The notes under the pieces are model-generated. The model was not told the origin of the DNA, made no database searches, and saw nothing but the letters and a program-made list of their open reading frames with translations. DNA of 64,000 nucleotides from Anastatus disparis (lineage: Eukaryota; Arthropoda; Insecta; Hymenoptera; Eupelmidae). The stretch spans positions 30,001-94,000 of the forward strand of contig JAFFSR010000353.1 in assembly GCA_017163975.1 (NCBI GenBank), written 5' to 3'. Shown here piece by piece: positions 25,137-36,700 of the stretch. The stretch's first letter is position 1. Each line of letters opens with the position of its first letter. The position numbers and the translations under genes were made by a program.

Positions 25137-27038
25137 TACATTTCATCACTGCAAACAGACATAGAAATTACACCAACTAATATACCAGTATTACAGAAAG
25201 ATTACGGAACTGCTTATGTGTTCGAAGATACTTGGACTATTGTTAATTACATAGTATGTAATAATGTTCACTGTACTGCAAAAGATTCTATAATGCATCA
25301 AGAAAAACGTTTAAATGAACTATTCGCAAGATTATCTTTATTTTTACATTCAGAACGCAACAGAAAGAAGAGAGGATTATTTAACTTTGTAGGAACAGCC
25401 AGCAAATTCTTATTTGGTACCTTAAATTCTGATGATGTCGATTCTATAAATCAAGAGATAGACAAGCTATATAAACATACAGAAGACTCGCTAGTGGCAA
25501 TTAAAAATCGAACATTGTATATGAAAGAGACCTTTGATTCATTTACGAAAGAATTTTATATATTTAAATAAAATGAAGATAAATTAATAAACTGGAGTCT
25601 TGGAATATCAACAATGCCTAACAATTATCAAGGCAACCAAATTGTATTACTCAGTCTGCAAGAAATTGATGCATCGCTAGAGGAGTACCAGGCCTATATA
25701 ACAGACCTATTCAATTCTATAAATATAGCAAGAAATAGAATATTATCACCTGTATCATTAAAACCTGAAATTTTAATAAATGGTCTACGAAGTCTATATA
25801 AAAAGCAACAACACAATGATATGTTAATAATACCGACAATGAAAAAGTATTTTTCAATATTACAAGTTATGACGTTTACATCATACATTAAGACAGACGG
25901 ACTCGTAATAGTTACTAAATATTCCATTACCCACAATGATTTGTACAAAATCCTCAAATACGAACCTTTACCTATCGAAAGACAGTTTGGAAACACGGCA
26001 ATATTAGACATAACTAATCAATATGTACTAAAAACCTACGATATATCAAAATATACGACCTTATCGAGTATAAATGATTGTAATCAACTTGGCAATGCAA
26101 AAATATGTAAACTACAAATTTCACCTAGGTTAATAGACTCATTATCCGCCTGCGATAGAATATTATTAAATGACACGAGCTAATGTAAAGAACATTATTT
26201 CTCTTTAACCTTTGGAGGGCCATAGTTTTGAAAAATTTGAAAATCGAATTTTTCTATAGGAATGTGGTCTAAGGTCCCTGAGTTAGAGCCAAACTAAGTT
26301 GCGATGTTGGTGAGTCAGACCCCTTACGCCTAGGGGCGTATTCCGGCCCTCTAAAGGTTAACTAATGATTTTGTAAAACGTATAGAAAATGATAAATTTT
26401 ATATTGTACCTATAAAAGTGATATTATTCAGCGTATTTTGTAAAAATTATAAGAAAGATATAATGATATCACAAGCTAGTATTGTAAAGCTTGATGATAA
26501 ATGTTTTATATCAAATACTGCATATTATTTACATACTTCGCATGACTCTACTATATATACAAGCATACTTTTAAACTTAACACTTAATAAACTATATGAA
26601 GATAACTTGAATATAACTCTTCCTTTACTGGCATTTTCAGAACATGACCTGGGTAGCCTAAGAAGTCATGATTACAACCTAGAACAGACACAAGACGAAA
26701 TTGAAAGACTAACATTACAAAGACGTAATCATTCTTTTATTTCAACTGCAATAGATTATCTTCATTATTCGGGATACGTAGCTCTCTCTATGATTGCTGT
26801 CTTTATCGGGTATAATTTAAACATAAACAAAGTAATAATAATAATCATTTCTTATCTTTGGGCAAGAATAAATAATTTTTGCTGTTGTCACACTAAACGA
26901 CTCGAACCTACAGTAACTTACAACCATTGTGCCAACATTACCACCGTTGTAAACGTTTCCTTAATACAACCTTTAGTATCCTCTTCTTATACACCCAAAA
27001 CTCACCTGATTCCTCCATTATTTGACAATTTACTATAA
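25099..27038 (+). pseudogene. Errantivirus env (fusion-protein type), broken
   Basis: Envelope glycoprotein related to the baculovirus F-like fusion proteins found in errantiviruses. An ATG at 25099 follows TTGTTACAG, an acceptor-like site fitting expression from a spliced RNA, and opens a hydrophobic signal-like start that soon shifts frame. A furin-like RNRKKR at about 25360 precedes a glycine/phenylalanine-rich fusion-peptide-like segment. A hydrophobic membrane-spanning segment and a cysteine-rich short tail lie near 26770-26890. Breaks are a frameshift before 25218, stops at about 25571 and 26181, and a 149-bp MITE at 26209-26357. No restored product is given. Confidence 0.82.
26209..26357. 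mobile_element. piggyBac-type MITE with TTAA target sites
   Basis: The inverted ends CCTTTGGAGGGCC and GGCCCTCTAAAGG are flanked on both sides by TTAA (26205-26208 and 26358-26361), diagnostic of piggyBac-like insertion. At 149 bases it is non-autonomous. It sits inside the errantivirus env and so is younger than that element. Confidence 0.88.
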
Positions 27039-27458
27039 TTTTTCGGAACGAAAAATTAATTATTTAATAAATGACGGAATTTCGGGACGAAAAATTTTAA
27101 GGAAGGGCGTATAAACAAAAACAAACATTCATAGCACATTCATACTTATATTTATCTTGCACATTATACTCAAGAGTGATTGAAGTCCGTACGCATTATG
27201 TGTCAAGTCTTCTACCTCGAGACTGCGATGGCAAACAATAACGTTATACATTCGCAAGAATGCGACACACGAGAATGCGACGCACAAGAGGCGATCGAGC
27301 TCTAAACTGCATCACATACAAAATTCAATCAATCTTTTCCCCGAAATTATAAAAGTATCAATAATATCATACATACGAAAGAATGCAACTGTCCTTTACC
27401 ATACTATGAAAACCCAAGTGTCTTTAGCTCGTAAGCTTAATTTCATACTTACCGTCTA

Positions 27459-28069
27459 CACTGAAAAACTTAAAGAGTTGCATTTACTCCCTATCGACGT
27501 AAATCCAACTCTCAGTAGGGGAGTAGAGGGGTAGGAGTTACATTAACGTCGCCTTGGAGAGTAGTAGATACTTCCCAACTTTTAGAGTATGATTTACTTG
27601 CGATTCACGATGCAAACACAAGTATTTTAGGTTAGAAAATTATGCAAAATGTAAGTTTACGAGCGAAATTTGTGTGTAATGTATTTACAAAACTATGTTG
27701 AGAAATAATTGTAAAAAGTAAGCTACAAACAAGCAATATATTGATTGTTTATAGGTTGTTATTCTTAATATAAGACCCTGAAATTTAAGGTTAGGATTTT
27801 TTAATCACGCAAAATTTTGTGTGGTATAATTTAATTAATAGTCTTAAATAAAGATTCTACTTGTAGTGTTACGTTATGTAAACTTTTCTAAGCTAAAATA
27901 ATTGAGCTCACATCGTTAATTTGAAGTAAATCATACTTTGAAAGTTGGGGAGTATCTCCTACTCTCCAAGTCAGCGTTACTTCAGAGTGACTCCTACCCC
28001 TCTACTCCCCTACTGAGAGTTGGATTTACGCCGATAGAGAGTGAATACAACTCTCCAAGTCTTTCAGTG
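27459..28069. mobile_element. Long-TIR MITE with TA target duplication
   Basis: Inverted arms of about 130 bases start CACTGAAAAACTTAAAGAG and end CTCTCCAAGTCTTTCAGTG. They share the internal block GGGGAGTAGAGGGGTAGGAGT in opposite orientations. TA flanks both ends (27457-27458, 28070-28071), suggesting Tc1/mariner-type mobilisation. It interrupts the 3' terminal region of the errantivirus. Confidence 0.82.
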
Positions 28070-28141
28070 TAAGGCTACGCTTCGCCTAAAATTATTGTAC
28101 TAAAGGTTAAAAAGGAGAAATAAAGATAAGTTCAATTCAAC

Positions 28142-28144
<3 letters not shown>

Positions 28145-28183
<39 letters not shown>
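28145..28183. repeat. (TA)n microsatellite
   Basis: Uninterrupted TA run next to the presumed 3' end of the errantivirus. Confidence 0.95.
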
Positions 28184-28187
<4 letters not shown>

Positions 28188-28359
28188 ACATATTCTTTTA
28201 TTCTTGGATACCCATCCTAAAGAACCAACGTCTTAAATTACAAAAATAAGTTACAATAACAATTAAAAGTTCATAAAATTAATAAATCAAGTTTATTAAA
28301 TAAAGTTTAATAAATTAAACTTAACAAATTAATAAATTCAATCCTAACAGTTAACAATA

Positions 28360-28826
28360 TTGCAGCTAGTTTCAGAGTTGATAGTATTTGAAATGCTGCT
28401 ACAAAGTTGCAGCAAAACCTTGAGGCCATCTTTTATTGTAGCCTTGCAGCAATCTTTCGTGAAATGTTTTTTCGGAAAATTATTGCAAGGTTGCAGCAAA
28501 GTTTCTTCGTAATTTTACAGTGCAAGAGTATTGTAATATTGCAGCCAGTCTCAGTATTAACAGTATTTGAAATGCTGCTGCAAGCTTATAGTGAAAACTT
28601 GCGATAAAATTTTATTGTAACCTTTCAGCAACCGTTCGTGAAATGTTCTTTTTTGGAACATTATTGCAAGGTTGCTGCAAAATATATTCGTAATGTTTCA
28701 GTGCAAGATTGCTGCAATATTGCAGCGAAGTTTTATTGCTAGTATTGTTTAAAATGCTGCAGCAAGGTCGTACTGAAACAATGCAGTAAAATTTTATTGT
28801 AACCTTACAGCAACCTTTCAATAAGG
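28360..28826. repeat. ~183-bp satellite, block 2
   Basis: Same units as at 21.9-22.5 kb: GTGAAATGTT landmarks near 28457 and 28640, with GCAAGGTTGCAGCAAAG between. The array leads directly into the 109-bp array. Confidence 0.85.
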
Positions 28827-29490
28827 CACATCGCGCGCGCACATTGTTGTACGCAATATTTCACTTATATGAGAAAAGGAGACGGAATATTAAAGTCAAT
28901 GTTTGATGCATTCTTGCTCCGACCTCTCATGGAAGAACATCGCGCGCGCACATTGATGTACGCAATATTTCTCTTGTATGAGAAAAGGAGAGGGGATAGT
29001 AAACGCGAGGATTAAAACATTTTTATTCTGTCCTCTCACAAAGGCATATCGCGCGCGCACATTGTTGTACGCAATATTTCTCCTGTATGAAAAAAGAAGA
29101 GGGGGTGTTAAACGCGAGGATTAGCGCACTCGTAACTCGACTTCTTATGAGAGAGCATCGCGCGCGCACATTGTTGTACGCAAATATTTCTTATATGAGA
29201 AAAGGAAAGGGGGTGTTAAACACGAGGATTAGCGCACTCGTAATTCAACTTCTCGTGAGAGAGCATCGCGCGCACACATTGTTGCACGCAAAATTTCTCT
29301 CATATGAGAAAGGAAGAGGAGATATTAAACTCAATGTTTGATGCATTTTTGCTCCGACCTGTATGAAAGAGCATCGTGAGCGCGCATTGTTGTACGCAAT
29401 ATTTCTCTTATATGAGTAATGAGGGGGGGGATATTAACGATAGTTATAAGGGCATTCGTAATTGAACCTCTCATAAGAGAGCATTCCGCT
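28827..29490. repeat. 109-bp tandem repeat, CG-rich landmark
   Basis: CATCGCGCGCGCACATTGTTGT recurs with TCGCG starts at 28830, 28940, 29049, 29160, 29266 and 29374, spacing 106-111 bases. Each unit also has GCAATATTTCTC and ATATGAGAAAAGG. Six copies, the last diverged. CpG-rich cores in an AT-rich background. Confidence 0.92.
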
Positions 29491-29639
29491 TAGGAATCTT
29501 ATATGTGTACGTGGAACAGCTTTTTTATGAATTCAAGAAGCAGCGCATCAAAGAGCATTCATGTCATCAGTGACTGGTAAAATTCATTATTTCTTTTTAA
29601 ATCGGTCCTTTTTAGAACCATACATTTTTTTGACGTAGA

Positions 29640-32230
29640 GCAAAACTAAATTCTTTTGAACTTACTTTTAAATTTATCATTTTATTTGATTTAAACAATA
29701 ACTTTTATAATATGGCAAGAAGCCCTTCTTTGCTTTTGTAGTAAACCACTCAGAGGGCAGCATTTATTATGGTCTTCTAAATTCTAATAAAAAATATATT
29801 GTGAAAAAGTGAATTATTTACAAAAATTACTTGTAAAAAGTGAAAAGTGTTTATAAAGTATGTCCTGCGTAAAATTAATCTGTAGTTTCATTTTACTATT
29901 TAATTTTTAACTATTCCGGCTTCGTGAAAATGAGATTTTTTTATAAAGTGGTAGTCATATATGCTTTTCTGTTGATATTTCTCAATTCTGATTAATGTTA
30001 GCTATTCTGCCTTTCCACCTCAATTTCATATCTCAACAATTAAAAGAGTTAGATACTTAAAAATGAGTGTGCAGCTTTGTTGTGATGATAGAACTGAGAA
30101 TATGAAATTTAAGCCTATAAGATTATTCTTTCATTATCCAATAATAAAAAGTTGATGTAAAAATGAGAGATCAGCATGGAAGCTAAAATTTCTTAAACTT
30201 CATTTTTAACTTGATCTTATTATTAAGTTTTGAATATAAAACTATTTTAGGTTTATAGTAATAAGATTAAATTTGTTTTATAAAGTGGAAGTGATACTTA
30301 TGCTTTTTAGTTGTTATTACTCAAATTTAATAAATCTTAGTCGTCGATGTTTTATTTAGCTCATTTGTTGATGTGAAAAGTGAAATATGTTTGTGTCGAA
30401 TTAAAATTTCTTACACTTTATTTTTAACTTGATTTTATAATTAAATTTAAGTATGAAATTATTTTAGGTTTGTGGTAATAAGATTAAATTTCTTTTATAA
30501 AGTGGAAGTGATATTTATGCTTTTTAGTTGATAATACTCAAATTTAATGAATCATAGGTATTAATGTTTAGCTTATTTGTTGATGTGAAAAGTAAAATTT
30601 GTTTGTGTGAAACTGAAATTTCTCAAACCTTATTTTTAATCTATTTTCACTGTTAACTTTTGAATATTAAAACTAATTTAAGTTTATGGTGATGAAATTA
30701 AAATTTGTTTCATAAAGTGAAAGTGATATTTATGCTTTTTAGTTAACTATACTCAAATTTGATAAATCTTGGGTATTGATGTTTAGCTTATTTATTGTTG
30801 TGAAAAGTGAAACTTATTCGTGTATAACTAAAATTTCTTAAAATTTATTTTCAATCTGTTTTATTATTAAATTTTAAATATTCAGGTATCAGGCCTGAGT
30901 TAAAGTCTGAAAAAAATTAAATTTCAATGGAATGATAATTTTTTTTAAAATTATATTATTTGATGAAACCTTTTTTTATCTTAAATTTATATTAAATATA
31001 AAACTTCAATCCATGAATAATTTCAAAAGACCTCATCTGATAGTTAAAATCCTTTTTTATTTGTCGATGAATTAATTTTGTCTATTGTTTTAGTTGCCCT
31101 AGAATTTCTCAGCCAATTTTCAACAAATTGACTTCAAAATTTGCAGAGATCTTCAATTTATACACCTTCACAAGTTTATTATTTCAGTTTTCTAGGAAAA
31201 AAAATGAATTTAAAAAGTTTGATTTGGAAAAACTTGAAAATATTAGAAAAAATAGGTATTTTTATAAAATTTTATGTAAGTAATTTTGTTGAACATTCAC
31301 TTGAGCTTGTCTTGTAAAAATTCCAGGTCAGTAAACTTGTGAAGGTATATAAAGTAAAGATCTCTGCAAATTTTGAAGTCAATTAGTTTAAAATTGGCTG
31401 AGAAATCCTGCGGCAACTACAAAAATAGAAAGAATCTATTCATCGACAAGCGAAAAAGATTTTAATTATCGGATGAGGTCTTTTGAAATTATTCATGGAT
31501 CAAAGCCTTATATTCAATATATATTTAAGATAAAAAAATGTTTTATCAATTAATATTATAAGAAAAAAAATTTATCTTTACATTTAAATTAAATTTTTTT
31601 AGACTTTAACTCAGGCTTCATACCTTAAGACTAATTTTAGTTTATGCTGATAAGATTTAATTTATTTATAAAGTGGAAGTGATCTTTATGCCATTTAGTT
31701 GATAATACTAAAATTTGATAAATATTAGGTATTGATTTTTAGCTGATTTTTATATCTCAGTAACTAAAAGATCTAAGATAATTGGAAATTGATGAGTAAC
31801 TTTATTGTGATGATAAAAATGAGGATAAAAAATTTCAAGTGCGTAAGATTATTCTTTCTTTATCCGAAGTAAAATAAGTTGATGTGTAAAGTGAAACTTG
31901 TTCGTGTACACATAAAATTCTATTTCTAGCATAACTTAATCAATTTTATGAATTAGTAATAAAATTTAATTTTATTTATAACTGAAAAGTTGAATAAGTG
32001 TTAAATTAAAAAGATTTGTGAATAATATCATAAATGAGTTCAGAATAGTTCATATTTTTATGTTTTGTCTGAAACTTGAATTAAATTTAGTTGAAAATAA
32101 ATTGAATTGTGATCAGTGTAGTTTCGTTCTTTGAAATAATTTTAAAGTGCTTTTGGACTACAATTTTTTTGGAATAAGATTTTTTTAAAAAATAATATAT
32201 TTAATTTAAAATATTGTTATAATATGGTAA
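29640..32230. repeat. Diverged ~214-bp tandem repeat field
   Basis: The phrase AAGTGGAAGTGATATTTATGC recurs near 30284, 30500, 30717 and 31673 with weaker copies elsewhere, about 214 bases apart. Each is followed by TTGATAATACTCAAATTTGA-type sequence. The array is split by a foldback insertion at 30886-31625. The sequence ATAATATGG(C/T)AAGA near 29712 and 32222 looks like a boundary repeat. No coding capacity. Confidence 0.7.
30886..31625. mobile_element. Foldback element inserted in the ~214-bp array
   Basis: Left arm (from about 30886, AGGTATCAGGCCTGAGTTAAA) and right arm (to about 31625, ACTCAGGCTTCATACCT) are ~300-base imperfect inverted copies. Inner pairs include AATTTCTCAGCCAATTTT and AAAATTGGCTGAGAAAT. 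Sequence on either side joins up as one repeat unit, supporting insertion. Target duplication not resolved. Confidence 0.75.
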
Positions 32231-32671
32231 GAGCCTTTCTTTCGCTCTTTACCTGTGAGATTCTCCCGCTTATGATAAGTTATTGCAGTAATACTTTATC
32301 ATAAACTTACAATCATTTTGTAAGCGTACACAAAATGTAATAAATCTTTATTTATCATACAATAATTTTTATTATATGGACATTTATCTTCTTCTTGTGA
32401 TACTACCAAAGAATTGAATGATGTAAAACTACAGTTATCAAAACCTTTTCATCTTTAAGCTATAATCTTTGTAAGATATATTAACTATTAAATGTAATGT
32501 TATCATTTATGATGAATGTTTGGAAATATTTTTCGTCACGTGTATATTTTTATCAAGTTTAATTTTTAAAGAGAATAATAAAAGTCCTAATTATCGCACT
32601 GATGTATAAGATAAAGTCAATCACTTTACGATACCTCTCCTATTATGGATCAATTTGAATTTCATAAAAAT
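32231..32671. other. AT-rich spacer at the left side of Polinton P2
   Basis: No gene seen. Contains a short imperfect inverted repeat around TTATGATAAGTTATTGCAG / TACTTTATCATAA (32270-32310). The left end of P2 should lie near here, but no terminal inverted repeat could be matched to the right side. Confidence 0.4.
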
Positions 32672-33788
32672 TCACTCAATATGACCAGCTTCTCGTAGCT
32701 CGCTAATTATGAAGCTCATCTCTTTGTAAGTATATTAGTTGAAGATATAATAATACGAAGACGATCAACTAAAACTGGAATCATCCCATTCTCCAAATCC
32801 ATAATCTTCAAACATATATTTACTCATATATTTAGTCGAAAACGCGTTACTATTAGAATAATCTGATGGAGTATCACTGTTGGTATCGATGGAATTCATT
32901 ACTGCTTTTTTTTATCTGGATACTGGTAAAGTTTCATAACGTTTTCTTTTACGGCTTCCGAAAATTTTTTTATTCTCTTGAATATTTTCTAGCTCATGAT
33001 GAGAGCTGAAGTTATCACCTTTACTCATTTCTTCCAATGCATCATTATACTTCTCTGTAGAGAGTGATTCATTACTATTAGAATAACCTGATAATGTATC
33101 ACTATCAACATCGTTAGGACTTATTATTTATTTTTTGCGTCTTGATATTGGTGAAATCTTGCTATAAGATTTTCTTTTACAGCTTTCGAATGTGTTACAT
33201 TTTTCACTCTTTTGATAGTTTATCATTTCATTATCAGAGCTGGAATAATCATCTTCAAGTAATTTTAATTCAGAATACTTGCTGCCATTAATCGAATCAG
33301 CATTTTCAATATTATCACTCTTCACAAGTTAATCATTCGTATGACTCATCTTGAAAACATTAGGTTGATATTTTTTCTTTAAAATCATAGTCCTCGTTTC
33401 ATTCTTTTTCTCGGTTGGTGTTAAAGTATGATTATGCGGTGTAAAACTTACAAGTTTCATATCCTTGGTTATTGCACGACTTGAACATTGTTTTAAATGG
33501 TAGAGTTGATATTTCCAGTATATGTTACCATCACTCATCTTTCTCCTTATAAAAAGGAATATTATTTAAAAGAAGTATATCTTTTCCTTTAGAACTTTTC
33601 ATAAGTTGCAAAGATGTATTAAGCGGAGACTCATCAGTATTATTCAAAGTAACATCAATCTCCGAATGAATTATGAATGATGTTTTTTTTTCTTCATCTA
33701 ACGCTTGACCAATATTAGAATTTAATTGATTTGGAAGTTTAGATTTAATCGCCTCCCTTAATCTTTCAATTTCAAGGAAGTTTGACAT
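32672..33788 (-). pseudogene. FLYWCH-type zinc finger gene with DUF8207-like tail
   Basis: Starts with ATG at 33788. The N-terminal part (33788-33340) fits a FLYWCH zinc finger: LLLNNIPFY, then after a one-base frameshift at about 33531-33538 YWKYQ...QCSSRAIT and a PHNH histidine pair. The first expected cysteine reads Y. The middle is acidic and serine-rich with two diverged basic repeats, SYSKISPISRRKK and RYETLPVSR. Near the end (32760-32680) frames contain LVDRLRIIIS and ISELREAGHIE, matching the C-terminal signature of the DUF8207-like genes at 34.4 and 38.5 kb. Several stops. Possibly a fusion of two element genes. DNA binding is inferred from the FLYWCH match. Confidence 0.55.
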
Positions 33789-34366
33789 GTTGTTTGTTTA
33801 TGCTTATAATGCATACTGTTCCTGAAATATAAAATCATCTGTATTTATAGTAAAATAACGAGTTGAGTAAGACTTTTATAAGATGATTTATAAGATAGCA
33901 AGGTGATTTTTAGACAGCATGATTTAAAAATGTTATTAAATATAAATTTAGCAACTTCAATCAAAGAATTTTAAATTTAACATATTTGATCAAAATTCGA
34001 CAAGGTTCAACAAAATTCGACAAGATTTGACGGAAATTCGGCAAGATTTGACGAGATTCGACGAAAATTCTACAAAAATTCTAATCCCATAGGATTAGAT
34101 GTGATTCGATAAAAATTTGATGAAAATTCGATAAACATTCGACGAAATTAGATAAAATTTGATAAAGCTAATTTAAAATCCATAATGTGAAACATATCAC
34201 CATATGTAATGCAGTTTTATATGAATATAGATTATATTATATGTGATATATTATAGATCTATTCCAATATATGCAAGAATAGTGATATTCTTAGTGATAT
34301 TCCAAGTGATAAGGAGGAATTTTTATATACCTTTATTCGCAACATCACAAGGAGCTGGTTTACATC
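33789..34366. other. Spacer with short GACGAAATTCGA-like repeats
   Basis: 33985-34160 is a run of degenerate 12-20-base repeats of the type ACAAAATTCGACAAGATTTG. The rest is AT-rich. No coding sequence recognised. It separates the FLYWCH-type gene from the first full DUF8207-like gene. Confidence 0.6.
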
Positions 34367-35254
34367 TCAGTATATATAACCAGCTTCTCGTAGCTCTTTA
34401 ACGATAGAATGAATTTCGTTAATATGACTAAAATTACCAGCTTCTCTCTCAGCAACGAGTAAACGAAGCCAATCAACAAGCTTATTTGGATTATCCCAGT
34501 AAACATCAAATTTCGCATTTCCCTGTGAAACCATATATCGAGGCAACGATGCTCCTTCTTTCTCAAAAAAAAGAGAAGCGATAATTTCTATATATTTTTT
34601 ACTTATATGTGATCGAATGGCTCCATTATTTCTATATTGTTTCTTGTGAGCATTTAAACCTTCGAGAATATAACAATAATTCTTCATATCGTTTGAATTT
34701 ACTTGAGTTCGGTCAGGATGTTTTGTAATAAGAAGTTCCATTTATCCCTGAGTTTTCGGATATCTTACATCTTCCACTTTGATAAATTGATTTTTAAAGT
34801 ATATATATGAATCACCGATTATATAATCTTTACCTTCCTTACGTACACCATAAATCTTATCAATATTGGATTGATCATCATTGAGCATAAATATATATTT
34901 GTCGAAATCATCAGATTCCTCTCCATTGCCTGCTGTTTCAAACTCAGAATCTGTAACATGTCAAATAGTGTTGTTTATTGATAAATCATCATCATCATCA
35001 GAGCTCGTTTCATTTAGATTATCGTCTATGACTTCTTTGACCATGATCATTTTTGTTTTTTGTGACTTATCTTTTTGTTTTCTAGAAACTTCAAGGAGTT
35101 CATGAAGAGGATCAACAATGGGTTTGAATGTTTCACTAATTGCTTTTTGAAAATTTTTTTTTTCGAACTTTAATGCATCATATTTTCGCTTGACGGCTTT
35201 ACGAACTATAATAAGTTGTCGTAATATATTTTTCTCTCGCTAAAAATCCACCAT
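34367..35254 (-). pseudogene. DUF8207-like Polinton protein, copy A
   Basis: A protein type I associate with insect Polinton-like elements; its function is unknown. ATG at 35254. An N-terminal basic, coiled-coil-like segment (RKAVKRKYDALKF) precedes an acidic serine/aspartate stretch. Next comes the core with YGVRKEGKDYIIGDS and, C-terminal, DVYWDNPNKLVDWLRLL and a final ELREAGYIY before TGA at 34367. Interruptions: a stop or frameshift soon after the start, a stop near 34975 and a stop near 34744. It is paralogous to 38481-39320 and to the tail of 32672-33788. Confidence 0.72.
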
Positions 35255-35363
35255 ATTGCTTCTTCAATATTCAGTTGTGAAATGATTACTAAACAGTAAA
35301 ACAGCTATAATTATAGCAAACGCCTTATTAAGAACATCTTTTCAACGTCTGCACACGTAATTT

Positions 35364-35534
35364 ATGCTGTTTTATCTAATACCTAATACTGCTATTGAGA
35401 AGAAGAGGGTGAGTCGAGAAAAGGGGATCGTGGCTCAAGTAGGAGGGGGACCACTACTTATAGAAGACAACGAGCCCGAAGAAGTCATTCCTTCATCTGA
35501 AGAGCCACCAAGCAAGAGGCAGAGATTTCAGTAA
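35364..35534 (+). CDS. Small acidic protein, 56 aa
   Basis: ATG at 35364 to TAA at 35532. The product has a short hydrophobic start, a glycine patch (VGGGP), an acidic stretch (EDNEPEE) and a basic end (PSKRQRF) that resembles a nuclear localisation signal. Unrecognised. A splice donor-like GTAAAA lies at its end and an acceptor-like CATTTTAG at about 35652, but joining them gives a stop. It lies between the leftward copy A and the rightward tandem genes. Confidence 0.4.
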   Translation: MLFYLIPNTAIEKKRVSREKGIVAQVGGGPLLIEDNEPEEVIPSSEEPPSKRQRFQ

Positions 35535-35652
35535 AAATTTAAATATTTGAAAAAAAGGAAATTTTATCAAAAAAAAAATGTAAAGTAAGTTAAAATTTTT
35601 ATACTTAAAAAATTTCATACTCTAAAGGACTTAAAAAAATTATTCATTTTAG

Positions 35653-36113
35653 ATAAATCTTGCTCAATTGAATGAGATTGCTCGTGGAGGCTTTTTACCC
35701 ACTAAGAAGGTAGTTGAGTTGGAGAAAAATCAAGATTACATGGTGACTGAACTAAAATCAGTTAAAACACGGTATGGTGACCGTTTTGTTGCGGATTTAG
35801 ATGGTGAATTCTGCATTTTTTCTATCAACTCGAGTTTCCTTGGCCTTAGAGAAGGATGAGAACTTTCATTATAAGTTATTGGATGCCATTCAACACTAAA
35901 AGTTGTTTGTAAAGTATTTTGGCGAGGCCAAGAGTGATCTCGAGTTCTCCTTTGCTTAGGAGCATGGAAGTTAACGGAGAGATATACGAGTCACGGGTGC
36001 ACCTCCTACTTCGAGTTTACTCGGAGTAAGGGGTTCACAAGTGGCGATTCTTAGTTGCACCTCACAGATGGGAGCAAAGGTTGGGGCTTCCATCACTTCT
36101 TAAACAAAAAAAG
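35653..36113 (+). pseudogene. Tandem P2 gene, copy 1
   Basis: First of two head-to-tail copies of an unnamed Polinton gene. The first reading block (35653-35861) contains VVELEKNQDYMVTELKSVKT and a small beta-rich domain with DLDGEFCIF. It ends early compared with copy 2. A second conserved block (about 36020-36113) in another frame has FTSGDS, LTDG and GWG. No function is known to me. Stops and frameshifts separate the two blocks, and no ATG opens the first. Confidence 0.6.
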
Positions 36114-36224
36114 TTTTCTCTGTGGAGGGGAAGATCTACGCAAATGCTATTTAAGAGAGCTCCTGAGCCATTTCTTCATTAGTCTTTGTTGAGAAGTAAG
36201 CTTAGAAACCTTGATCAAAGAAAT

Positions 36225-36700
36225 ATGGATCTTGATAAATTCAACGAGGCAGCTCATGAACGCGTACGTCGTGCCATTGGGAATAAATTCCCCTAGAAGA
36301 AAGATCAGACTTATTATGTGAGTGAGTTGAGACCAGTTAAAAGAAAGGATAAGTTTAGATTGATGGCAGTTTTAGATAGCGAATGGTGCATTTTTATTCC
36401 ATCTAGCGCATGCAGAGCTTTACAGGAGAATAAGGAGTTTTACTTCGAGTTGCAAGAGGTCATTAAAAATTTTAAGTTGTTTGTGAAGTATTTAGATGAT
36501 GATAAAGGAAAAGGTCTTTAGGTCAAGTACTCCTTGGCTCAAGTGTTTGGAAGTTAACGAAGAGGTATACGAGTCACGAGTGCACTTCTTACTTTTCGGA
36601 GCAAAGGGTTAACAAGTGGCGATTCTTGGTTGTACCTCACAGATGGGAACGAAGGTTGGGGCTCCTATTACTTCCTAAACAAAAAATGTTTTTGTTTGAA
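36225..36700 (+). pseudogene. Tandem P2 gene, copy 2
   Basis: ATG at 36225, one in-frame TAG at about 36294, then open to TAG at 36519. It aligns with copy 1 over YVSELRPVKRKDKF and LDSEWCIF. The downstream block (36549-36690) repeats the FTSGDS/LTDG/GWG region with closely similar DNA, period about 582 bases. The 3' end overlaps the IAP-like gene on the other strand. Confidence 0.6.

Larger units (their letters stand above)
22530..28135 (+). mobile_element. 5'-truncated errantivirus-type Gypsy element
   Basis: An endogenous retrovirus-like Gypsy element with order RT, RNase H, integrase, env and 3' terminal region. It lacks gag, protease and a 5' LTR: sequence starts abruptly inside reverse transcriptase next to satellite DNA. 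A purine tract AAGGAAGGG (about 27098-27106) marks the likely start of the 3' LTR, which has a TATA-like TTATAAAAG near 27349. It has been hit by two MITEs (26209-26357 and 27459-28069). Same-frame stops throughout pol and env show it is dead. Exact 3' boundary is uncertain. Confidence 0.82.

Noticed and set aside
35534..35653. Intron joining the 56-aa acidic frame to tandem gene copy 1
   Set aside because: Splice-like sites exist, but joining them creates an immediate stop.
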